DNA of 64,000 nucleotides from Mycoplasma sp. Pen4 (GTDB lineage: Bacteria; Bacillota_I; Bacilli_A; Mycoplasmatales; Metamycoplasmataceae): contig NZ_CP060691.1 in NCBI RefSeq assembly GCF_014352955.1, forward strand, positions 1-64,000, read 5' to 3'. Every line of letters begins with the position of its first letter. The first letter of the stretch is position 1. Position numbers and translations under genes: made by a program. The notes under the pieces are model-generated. The model was not told the origin of the DNA and did not search any database. It saw nothing but the letters and a program-made list of their open reading frames with translations. This document shows positions 35,654-46,004 of this stretch, piece after piece.

Positions 35654-37126
35654 TTATTTGTTAATACCAACTAAAACACCTTTGTTAACAAATGGTTTAG
35701 GATTGCTTCCAAAAATGGATTCAGCAAGATTTGGATAATCAATGAATGGGTTACGTAAACCACCCTCGAATTCTGAAATCTTTTGATTTCTGTAAATATC
35801 TCATTCTGAAACTTTATCTTGTGCATTTCAATTTAAGTAAATATTTAAGAATTTAGGTTTAATGTATGGGAACACTCTTGTGAATACTGATCTATCATTT
35901 GAACTTTGGTTACCACGACCAACACTTAAATTCTCATCACTATATGTAACTGTGAAATAAAGGTATGCTCTAGCAATATCGCCTTTAAATGCATCAATAG
36001 GTTCAAATACAGTTTCACCATCGTGATCAAAACCTAGTTTGCTTCCATTTTGTGAAGTTCCATCTTCTTTAACGGTTTCAACGATACCATGTGGAAAACT
36101 ACTTCTTAATGCATTAACTTTAATGTCTGTAGGGAAAATGTGATGAATATCATCATGCATAGGTCATTCTTTACCAAATCATGATTGTGGAATTAAGTGC
36201 TCTCTATTTGTTCCTTCACCCTCTTCATTAGCTCTAAAACCATCATATCTTGTGTAGTTATATGGGTCTGCACCATTTGGATTTTCTGAGTAAATATCCA
36301 AAAATGTATTATCCTTTTCGTAATATTTATCTCTAAAAGTATCTGTAGATTTATAAAAAATTGGTATATCTTTATATTCTTTAACATTATTACGATATTT
36401 ACTTTGAATTTCTAATAATTTATCTAATAATTCTTTACCTTTTAATCCATTAGCTGCTTCATAATATTTGTTTGATGCATCATAACGATAATTGTTGATT
36501 TCAACTGGTTCAACTGCGATTGTTGTATTTGTATTTTCATGTGATGTATCTACATTGTTATTTGTGTTTGGTTTTGATGTTGAAGTGTCATTTGGAACAT
36601 TTAAAATAAATCTAGTAGTAAAGACATTATCAGAGTATAAGAAAGATTTATCTGGGTTTCTATGTGCAACATAATGTCTTAATGTAACTTCTTTAGTCTC
36701 TGGATTGTATGAAACTTTAATTTTCGCATTTGGATATGTATTGCCATTTGTGTGAACATAAGTTTTTTGTTCTGCATCTGCTAATTGTAATTTGTTTTCT
36801 TTTCCAGAATCAACAAGAGTTGCAATGGCTGTACCACCAATTGTTAAGTTATTTTCTCTATAATCATAATTTGCAATTGCGTTTGGTTTAGATAACAAAT
36901 TGATAATAACTGGTGCTTCAGATTTTGAGATAGGAAGTGGTTTTAGTGAGTTTTCACCACTATTTAATGTCATGTTTTCATTGTATGTAATTGGAGTAAC
37001 TTTTGGAGTGTTTGGTTGATTTGTTTCTTTATTATCTTTGGTTGGTTGTGCACAAGCAATTGAGCTTAAAGATACTAATGAAACCAATGGAGTAGCAAGT
37101 GTTAATAAATATTTTTTGAATTTCAT
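35654..37126 (-). CDS. Endonuclease I-domain lipoprotein, copy 2
   Basis: A 490-residue lipoprotein paralogous to its two neighbours. The signal MKFKKYLLTLATPLVSLVSL ends at lipobox SIAC. The accessory module (with NNLTIGGTAIATLVD and VTLRHYVAHRN) and the nuclease domain follow. The domain begins near YRYDASNKYYEAANGLKGKE and has REHLIPQSWF, DIHHIFPTDIKVNA and RSSFPHGIV. The His-His-x-Phe-Pro-Thr-Asp core is kept, but DAHH is DIHH and the Arg-Gly-Asn of its sisters is Arg-Ser-Ser. Activity is likely but not certain. Strong ribosome binding site GGAGG. Confidence 0.85.
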
Positions 37127-37219
37127 ATAACCTCCTATGCATAAAATAAATATTTAATTATTTATATTTATACAACTTTTTCAAAATGAAGGGAATGTTT
37201 TCATAAAATTGCATAAAAA

Positions 37220-37247
37220 CGAACAAAGAAATTAATTTCTTTGTTCG
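37220..37247 (-). terminator. Terminator of nuclease lipoprotein copy 3
   Basis: Perfect 28-base palindrome (CGAACAAAGAAATT and its complement) followed by T-run on the reverse strand. Confidence 0.85.
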
Positions 37248-37263
37248 TAAATCACATATTTTA

Positions 37264-38199
37264 TTATTTTATATCTACTAAAATACCTTTGTTAATAAAT
37301 GGTTTAGGATCGCTTCCAAAAATTGATTCATCAAGATTTGGATAATCAATGAATGGGTTACGTAATCCACCTTGATATTTTGCGGTTTCATTATTTCTAT
37401 CAATGTCTCATTTTGAAACTTCATCTTGTTTATTTCACTTAATATATGTATCTAAGAATTCTTCTTTTATAAAAGGAAAGACTGTCTTGAAAATACTTTG
37501 TGATGTTTCATTAAGTGCTTTATTTGAATATGTAACTGTGAAATAAAGGTATGCTCTAGCAATATCACCCTTAAATGTATTAATTGGTTCAAATACAGTG
37601 ATATTGCTTGCGCTTTGACCTAATTTTGAACCGTTTTCTGAAGTTCATTGAACTGAATTAGCAACGTCACCGTGTGGATAATTTCCTCTTATACCATTAA
37701 CTTTAATGTCTGTTGGGAAAACATGGTGTGCATCACTAACCATTGGTGAAGATTTACCAAATCATGATTGTGGAATTAAGTGCTCTCTATTTGTTCCACC
37801 CCCTTCTTTTCCTGTTGCATTCCCACCAACATATGTTGGATAGTTATATGGATCATTACCATCAGGATTTTCTGAATAAATATCTAATAATGAGTTATCT
37901 TTTTCATAATATTTATCTTTAAAAGCATTATATGTTTTATAAAATGATTTCAATCCACCGTATGAACCTACGCCACCGAAGTGTTTGCTTTGGATTTCTA
38001 ATAATTTATCTAATAATTCTTTACCCTTTAATCCATCTGCTGCTTCATAATACTTATTTGTATTGTCATAAACGTATTTGTTCTCGTTTATAACTGGTTG
38101 AGTTTTTGTTTCTTGTTTTGCTGTACATGAAACACTCATAATTGTTGCACCAAGTGTAATGCTTGGAGCAAGTAATAAAAGTAATTTTTTAAATTTCAT
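37264..38199 (-). CDS. Endonuclease I-domain lipoprotein, copy 3 (short form)
   Basis: A 311-residue lipoprotein. The signal peptide MKFKKLLLLLAPSITLGATI ends at lipobox SVSC, followed within about 15 residues by the nuclease domain. The accessory module of the other two copies is absent. The nuclease part has REHLIPQSWF (TGA Trp), DAHHVFPTDIKVNG and RGNYPHGDV, identical in these blocks to copy 1. This suggests recent duplication or gene conversion. This short form shows that the nuclease domain stands alone as a unit. Confidence 0.87.
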
Positions 38200-38281
38200 T
38201 TAATTTAAATCCCTTCTTATTTCGCCTTTATTATAACATGAGTTACTTTTTTCAAAAACCCCTTATTTTAAGGCGTATTAA

Positions 38282-38317
38282 AAATCGAACAATCTAGACG
38301 ATTATCCGATTTGAAAT
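38282..38317 (-). terminator. Terminator of the module-only lipoprotein
   Basis: Imperfect AAATCG/CGATTT stem followed by T on the reverse strand. Confidence 0.45.
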
Positions 38318-39364
38318 TTAATTAAAATCTAATGTTATTACACTTGCATAAGTTTTTGAACTATATCAATATGCACCATCTTCAGCATCAGCATCTGGTG
38401 ATGCCACATAATATGAAATGGTTATTTGATTATTGTTTTCATTAAAATGATATGTTAAATTAGAGTTCGGTACATATTTATTGCCATTTACTACGTTTGT
38501 TTTGTTATTTACATTAGCAAGTTTGATTTCATAATCAATTGCTTCACTATTCAATACTGCAATTGCTAATTCATTTAAATTTGTTAACGTAACAAGATTA
38601 TCTAAAGGATTAATATTAATAGGTTTTAATGCTTTGAGATAGGTTAAAACATCATTTTTTAATTCTGGATTAATTGGAACTGGATTAACAATATTATTCA
38701 ATGTTGTTAGTCCTATTTTTTCCTCATCTGTAAATGAAATTTCCGGTTGATTTATTCCATTGATGTTCCTGGAATTGTCATCTCCTGGAACTGGTTCATT
38801 ATATGCTACTTTAAAGTTTGCAAATGCTTGTAATAATTTCGTTTTTGTAAGTGTGGTACCATGACCATAGCTAACTGCATCTTGTTCATTTGTCATTGCA
38901 TTAACGTCGATTGTTTCATATGTATCTATGTCATAGATTAATTTGGAAACATTAATTGGTGCAGCATCTAAATCTCCATATTTTGCTGTAACTAATTCTT
39001 CTAATTTTGTTTTGTTTTTAAATAAGTTTGTAAGAAGCTCCTTTAATGATTTTGTATCATTAAACTCATTTTCAAACATCTCAAAACCACTAGTTACTTC
39101 GTTATCGTTGTTTTCTTTTTTATCAGTTTGAGTATCGTCTTTTGTATCTATAGTTTCCTTTTTATCACCGTTTTCAGGAGTTGTTTCTTTATCAATTTTT
39201 GTTTTTTCTTGTTCATTTTTATTTTTGTCTATTTTTGGTTGTGTATTTGTATTTGTTTCTGTCTCTTTTTCTTTATTCTCTGTAGGTTGTGCACATGCAA
39301 CAGCAATAGGTGCTAAAGCTGTTAATGAACCTAATAGAATTGAAAATTTAATATATTTTTTCAT
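38318..39364 (-). CDS. Lipoprotein sharing the accessory module of the nuclease lipoproteins
   Basis: A 348-residue lipoprotein. The signal MKKYIKFSILLGSLTALAPI ends at lipobox AVAC, then a long Lys/Glu/Thr-rich linker (about residues 28-95) and helical parts with ELLTNLFKNKTKLEEL. The C-terminus has ITISYYVASPDADAEDGAYW and a preceding KYVPNSNLTYHF, aligning by eye with the module before the nuclease domain in copies 1 and 2. The nuclease domain itself is missing. The frame ends shortly after the module, so it may be a truncated family member or a partner protein. Strong ribosome binding site GGAGG. Confidence 0.78.
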
Positions 39365-39432
39365 TTGACCTCCATAATATCTTTCATATATATTATAAAA
39401 AATATTCAATTAAACAATAATTGTGAAATAAA

Positions 39433-39453
39433 ACTACCACAAAATGTGGTAGT
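39433..39453 (-). terminator. Terminator of the 39464-40279 hydrolase
   Basis: ACTACCACA/TGTGGTAGT stem followed by TTTTATT on the reverse strand. Confidence 0.8.
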
Positions 39454-39463
39454 AAAATAGTAA

Positions 39464-40279
39464 TTATTCTTCAATAAATTGTTCTAAAAATTTAGCAAGA
39501 CCAGATTTATTGCATGGGTATTCGGTAACGATATCAGCAATATCCTTAAGTTCTTGTGTTGAGTTTGCTAAAGCAACCAATGTTCCAACTCTTCCTTTTG
39601 CAGATGCATCGTTCATTGAATCACCAATGTGCATTGCATCTTTTGGATTAATACCTAGCATTTTACAGAAACGAACTTCTTCTTGACCTTTTGAAACATT
39701 TGCACGTGTGATTTCTAAAATATTATTTTTTTCACCAGTAAAAGCGAATTCAAGCACACCTTCAAATTGTTTTTGTCATTTTTTACCTAATCTTTGGATT
39801 TTTTTAGTTGATAAACTTCAAACTAAACCTTTTCTAATTCCAAAGTCATTTTTAAAATCTTTATGATAGTTTGCTGATTTACCACCAAATTTCATAAATA
39901 ATTTATAAACTCAATTTCTTACGAATGCATATTTATCTGCATTTGAGTTAAAAACAACAAAGCAACGGTGTTTTTTAATTTCTTTAAATAAAGCTTCTGC
40001 AACATCTTTTGGCATGATTTCTTCATTTACAATTTGTCCATCAACCACTGTTGTTGCACCATTTCAAGCAATATACGTTTCAGGTCCAAACATTTTAACT
40101 AATTCGCCTGTTGATTTCTTAGCACCACGCCCTGTAGATGCATAAACGGGAATTGTTTTGCTTACTTTTTTAATTACGTCACAAGTATATTGTGTAGGTT
40201 TTTTTTGTCAAAATTTCTCACCTGGTCCATCTAGAGTTGTTCCATCTAAATCGATGAAAATAATTTTGGGTTTTTGCAT
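39464..40279 (-). CDS. HAD-superfamily hydrolase, Cof-like
   Basis: A 271-residue phosphatase with the nucleophile motif IIFIDLDGTTLDG near the N-terminus, VYASTGRGAKKS (motif II) and the C-terminal metal-binding HIGDSMNDASAKG. Many TGA(Trp) codons lie in the cap region. It is a second Cof-type protein in the window, only distantly like that at 11940. The substrate is unknown. It stands alone between the lipoprotein cluster and polC, with GGAGAAAATATG at the start. Confidence 0.92.
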
Positions 40280-40382
40280 ATTTTCTCCATTTATTTGTTT
40301 ATTCGTTTCAATTATACAAGTTATACATAAAATATTAAATGAATGTTTATATCGTTATGTAATAGTCTTATTTGATAAATAA

Positions 40383-40411
40383 AAAAGCAAATGCTTTGCT
40401 ACATTTGCTTA
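40383..40411 (-). terminator. Terminator of cdsA-polC
   Basis: AAGCAAATG/CATTTGCTT stem followed by TTTTTTATTT on the reverse strand; it overlaps the polC stop. Confidence 0.8.
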
Positions 40412-43400
40412 AAATAATGACATTTGATTTGTTTCATCTAATAAATCTAGAACACCAAATTCTTCATCAAGAACTTTATATAAACTTGAGTTTACACCAC
40501 TACGTTGTTTAAAGTCTTCTTTTGAAATAAAAGGGACTTCTTCTCTGGCTGCAATAATTTTATTCGCAACAGCAACTCCTAGACCACCAACAACACTAAA
40601 TGGCGGGATTAAACATTTATGATCATGATCAACAACTCATTCAGTTGCAAGCGATTTTGTAATGTCAATATTATTAATTGTGAAACCACGTGCATATAAT
40701 TCACGTGCGATTTCAAGGGTTTGGAGTAAGTTATTTTCTTTAACTGATTTATCTCTTTTTTCTTCTAATTCCTTAATCTTTTTATTGATCTTTACACCAC
40801 CATGGTCATTTTTAAGTACTGCTAAATCAAATTCTTCCACACGAGTGGTAAAGAATGTTGCATAGTATTCTAATGGATAATATACTTTGAATCAAGCAAT
40901 TCTTCAAGCCATTAAAACATAAGCAGCAGCATGGGCTTTAGGGAACATGTATTTAATTTTCTTACAGCTTTCAATATATCAGTCCGGAACATTACTTTCT
41001 TTGAGTTTTGCTTCTTGTTCCGGGTTAATTCCCTTACCTTTACGTACTTGCTCCATAATCTTAAATGAAAATAATGAATCAACTCCCATTTTAATTAAAG
41101 CATCCATAATATCATCACGACAAGAAATAACATCTTTAAGTGTAAAACCACGTTCATTGATTAAACTTTGCGCATTACCAGTTCAAACACTTTCACCATG
41201 CGAAAGACCTGACAATGAAATTAAATCAGCGAAACTTTGCGCATTTGCTTCCTTTAACATCTTACGAACGAATGATGTACCAAATTCAGGTAATCCAAGC
41301 GAACCGGTTGGTTCGCCACCAATTTGTTCTGGTCTAATATTTAAAGCCTCTGTTGATCTGAAGATTGAAATAACTTTTGGGTCTTTTTTAGGTATATCTG
41401 TTTTAACGTTAATATTAGTTAATCTTTCTAACATTTTAATAGCAGTCGGATCAACGTGACCTAAAATATCTAATTTTAAGACGTTATCGTGAATAGCGTG
41501 GAAATCAAAGTGTGTTGTTAATCAATCGATTTCAATATCATTGGCTGGGTAATTGATTGGAGTAAAATCTTCAACATCGAATTTTTTAGGAATAATGATG
41601 ATACCACCAGGGTGTTGACTGGTTGTACGTTTAACACCAACCATTCTGCTTGCAATGTAATCTACATAAGTATTAGAGTAACCAAAACCATATTCTTCAT
41701 TTGCTTTTTTAACATAACCAAAGGCGGTTTTGTCTTTAATGGTTGATACAGTTCCGGCTCTAAAAGTATGATTTTCACCAAATAATCTTTTAATCTCATT
41801 GTGAATTTCTGCTTGATAATCTCCAGAGAAGTTAAGATCAATATCAGGAACTTTATCTGCATTGAAACCTAAAAAGGTTTCAAATGGTATAGTTTGTCCG
41901 TCTTTGTCCATTGTAATGTTACAGTTTGGGCATTTTTTATCGTCTAAGTCGAACCCTGAAGTTACACCAGGTATTTCAACTAATTCAAAGTTTTTACATT
42001 TTGCACAAATATAATGAGGTGGTAGTGGGTTGATTTCACTAATTCCAGAAAGTAAGGCAACAATAGATGAACCAACACTCCCACGGCTACCTACAAGATA
42101 TCCATTATCATTTGATTTCTTAACTAACTTATGTGAAATTCAATAAATAACATCAAAACCATAATCGATAATTGGGGTAAGTTCTTTTTTGATTCTCTCT
42201 TCAATTATTGTTGGTAAAACTTCACCATATTTTTCGTGAGCAGTTTTGTAAACTAATTCATAAAGTTTGTTTTTTGAATCATCAAAAACTGGTGTGTAAA
42301 GTTTATCTCTAATAACAATAATGTCATCAGCAACTTTGTCAGCAATTTTTTGTGTGTTTGTTACAACAACTTGTTCGATTAATTCTGGATTATTTAAAAA
42401 AGCAAATTGTTCTAGCATTTCAGTAGTTGTGTAGTAACTTAAATCAGGTAATTTAAGTGTTTTAGCATTTGCTTTTCTAAAATCAAATAAGAAGTGAGAA
42501 GTATTTCCAATTCCTTTTGAGTAGACAAGACATTTGAAAACTTCTTCGTCATTGGTGCTTTCGTAACGAACATCACCAATGGCAACTGGTATTTTGTTGT
42601 ATTTTAAAGATAACTCAATTAATTTTTTAAGTGATTTTTGAATTTCTTCAAGTGTAAATCCATCATGTCCAAGTAAGTGTTTTAAAGCATTAGGATGTGG
42701 GATTTCTATATAATCAAATTTTTGTATTAATTTCTCTATGAATAAGTCAGATAAGTAGAAATTAGCATCGATTAATTCACTTTTTAATCCACCTGATCCA
42801 ACGAGTAGGTGTTCATTTTTCTCGATGTCTTCAAAGAATAGTTTTGGTGAACCAAAATACCTTTGTGTAAGTGATAAAGATACTAATTGAAATAGTTGTT
42901 TAAGTCCATCTTGATCCAATGCAAGAACAGTGATTTGTGATGAACGTGTACGTTGATATATTTTTTCATCATAAACATTATCTAAATCATCAAATGTAAT
43001 AACACCACGTTCTTTAAGAAGTTGAATTGATTTTATTCATGCTTGGGCTAAAACATTAGCATCGTAGTCGGCACGGTGAGCCGCAACTTCGTCATAAACA
43101 ACGTCTAAGTATGAACAAAATCTACCAAGATTATGTCTTTGTTTATCAGAGAATAAATATTGCGAAATAATGAGCGAATCGACAAAGAATGAATTAGGAA
43201 TTGATTTATTATATTGGATTAATTTTTGTATCACAAAGTTCATATCGAACGAAGCATTGTGAGCTACACAAACTCTGTTGTTTAATATTTCATAGATTTT
43301 ATCAAGACCTTTATCGATTTCATAACCATCGTCTGCAAGCATTTGATCTGTTATATTTGTAAGGTTAATTGTTGTTGCTTCAAGTGGTTTAGATGCTTTA

Positions 43401-44806
43401 ATAAAGAATTGAATTGTATCAACGATATTCCCGCCACGCACAATACTTGCACCAAATTCGATAATTTCACCATATTGTGCTGAAAGTGATGTTGTTTCAA
43501 TATCGAATACAACATATTCTGCGGTTTCGATATTTTCAAGTGAAGGTGTATTATAGTTTAATAAGAAATTATGATTTTTATCTACAACATCAAAACTAAC
43601 ACCATAAATTGGTTTAATACCTGCTTTTTTTGCTGAGGAAGTAAATTCAGGGAAACCTTGAACACCATTGGCATCAACTAATGCAATAGCTTTATGACCC
43701 AATTTTTTAGCAATTTGAACCAATTCACTAGGAGATAATAATCCATCCATTGTTGACATTTTTGAACGTGTTGATAATTCGATACGACGATTGAGTTCTT
43801 CATCAACTTTGATGCTAGTTTGATCGTCTAATTTAACAAAATAATTTGCTTTAACTGTTTTACCAGTTGCATTACGGTTGAATGGGTTTGTTACCATACC
43901 ATAAACTTCAACATCATCACCAATTTTTGGAACATAATTTGCTTTAGAGCGATTGTTTTCAAATAAAGTTATTTCAATGGCATCATGTGCATCGGCAACA
44001 TTAAATTTATGAATTTTAAAGTCAGGTCTATCTACTACATCGTATTTATAAACTAAACCTGTAAACGTAACGGGCACATTTTCTACTTCATATTCAAGGT
44101 TGTTAATATAACTAATTTCACATTTACTATAGTTAATATTACGTGTATTTTTACGATATGTATTTGATGTAGAAGAATAGTTGCTTTTTTGGAAACCTGA
44201 TCCATTGTTTGAAGAACCTTGAACTTCATCGGTAAAATCAAATTGAATTTTTTTGTAATTTTGTCTAATACTTTCTTCAAGGTTTATATTGTTCACTTCA
44301 ACTGTTTTATAAACTGAATTAAGTTGAAATTCCTTAAAACCAAGATCTTTCATGATTAATGAAATTATTTGGCAATCTTTTTGAAATTGTTGGTATTTTT
44401 GTTTATCAAAAACATTGAATTCTCAAGTTTGTAATTGGTTGTTGTATGAACAATTGTTGTGGAATGAAATTGAGTCTAATATTTCTCGATTAAGTTTGTA
44501 ATCATAAAAAGAAGCAACCGCTTTTAAGATTTCATAATTTTTAGGATCGGATGGATCATAATTTTTTATTTCGATTAATGCACGATATTTGTTATTTTTA
44601 AGTGTTTTAAGAAAATAAGCAAATTCGTTTGCATCAGGAATTTGCTGTAATTTTATGATTAATGCTTGATGAGAAAAACTACCATCAGGATTTTTGACTA
44701 GAATGATCTGATTTGGATCAAATTCAGCGTCATGAAAAGATGATAAAAAGTCCATATTAAGACTTTTAGTTAATTTTTCGAAATATTTATTTGAATACTG
44801 ATGCAT
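40409..44806 (-). CDS. polC: DNA polymerase III alpha subunit, PolC type
   Basis: Main replicative polymerase, 1465 residues, with many TGA(Trp) codons. Order: N-terminal domain, OB fold (about 240-310), PHP domain, inserted DEDDh exonuclease ([19 protein letters not shown] and [10 protein letters not shown] all intact), a CxxC zinc ribbon (ICAKCKN, KKCPNCN), then the polymerase core ([25 protein letters not shown]). The PHP domain seems to have lost metal ligands: the HxH motif expected before the conserved MSxMD is STRS (345-348), and the expected Asp-His further on is Asp-Ala. It starts 33 bases after cdsA, probably one transcript. Confidence 0.95.
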
Positions 44807-44839
44807 TGTACCTACTTTCTTGTATGGGTGTGATTAGCA

Positions 44840-45907
44840 TTAAATTGTCGACATCGCTGCAAAAATAGCATATGCTACAAAAACAAAAGAAATACTATCA
44901 ACTCTATCTAAAAGACCTCCATGACCTCTAAGAAGTTTTGAAAAGTCTTTAATTTCATTTCTACGTTTAACAAATGAGAAGTATAAATCACCTACTAAAG
45001 CGAAAAATGGAACTGTAATTATGTAAAGGATAAAGTAAATTTGCATTGGATTTGAAATAGTTTGGCCGTCACTAATTATGCGACTGCTGTTTAATAAAGA
45101 ACCAAGAGAGTTATCTTGTTCTTTTGTAGCAAAATAAAATGTATATATATAAATGAAAGCAATTATTAATGAGAATAAATATCCTACTATTGCTCCCTCA
45201 TAGGTTTTTTTAGGTGAAATTACTGGTGCCATTTTGTGTTTGAAATATTTACCACCAAATAATTTACCACCAAAGAAACCACCTATATCATATGCACTTG
45301 AAACTAGCACAAAGAAGATTATGTATTGAATACCATATGAAACAGTGAATAGTAAAATGAATAATTTAATAAAGATAGTAAGCATTACTGTTGAGATATA
45401 TAACAATACTGTTTTACGCAATAAAGCTATACCATTGAGGTTTTGAACTGTGAACATTCTAATTAATGCAAAAATTAAGGACACAATTAATGGTGTGATA
45501 AAAACTCAACCAGTATCAAAAATATAATTCACAATTTGTGTATTTAGTCCAAAACCATTTAATAATCCAATTCCATTTGTTCGCACTGTGAAAATGCGAG
45601 TGAATTTATCGAAACCAAATCATAAACTGCCGACACATAATGTTGCAAGTATTAGTGGATATAAATTATGTTGTATAAAACTACGTGATAGTTCAAAAAA
45701 GATTCAGAATGAAACAAAACCTAATGCAAGTAGTGTGATGATTCTAAGAGTTCAAAAACCTGCATCAGAGAAATTTGCGTTATATGAATCATTGAAAGAA
45801 AAACTCATCATAGTTAAGAAAGAACCTAAGAAAATAACCATAAAAATTGCTGGTAAAATTCTTTCTTTTAATAATTCATTATTAAAAATTTGTTTTGTAT
45901 TTTTCAT
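44840..45907 (-). CDS. cdsA: Phosphatidate cytidylyltransferase
   Basis: Makes CDP-diacylglycerol from phosphatidic acid and CTP in the membrane, downstream of PlsY and PlsC. The 355-residue product has about eight hydrophobic segments and the CdsA signature near the C-terminus: SFVKRRNEIKDFSKLLRGHG, followed by GLLDRVDS. TGA(Trp) codons lie in the N-terminal half, which hides the true start at 45907 (MKNTKQIFNNELL). It lies directly upstream of polC, 33 bases apart, and is likely co-transcribed. Confidence 0.94.
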
Positions 45908-45970
45908 AGTTAAATTATAAAACATTAATATCTAAAAAATAGAGTATTCACAATAAAGTTTTGTAAGAAA

Positions 45971-45992
45971 AAACTCCCACAAGGAGAGTTTT
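45971..45992 (-). terminator. Terminator of the phosphoketolase gene
   Basis: AAAACTC/GAGTTTT stem followed by T on the reverse strand. Confidence 0.65.
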
Positions 45993-46004
45993 AAGTGATT
46001 AAAA

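Larger units (their letters stand above)
33950..38090. repeat. Three tandem diverged copies of the nuclease-domain coding segment
   Basis: Copies lie at about 33950-34740, 35670-36480 and 37280-38080, each encoding the C-terminal nuclease domain. Long identical words recur, for example the segment around TGATTGTGGAATTAAGTG at 34440, 36181 and 37770, and AATGGTTTAGGAT near each gene end. Such repeats can support recombination or gene conversion. Boundaries are estimated by eye. Confidence 0.75.

Noticed and set aside
33950-38090. The tandem repeats as a CRISPR array or mobile element
   Set aside because: The repeats are long, diverged and coding (nuclease domain); there are no short regular repeats with spacers, no transposase and no terminal repeats.
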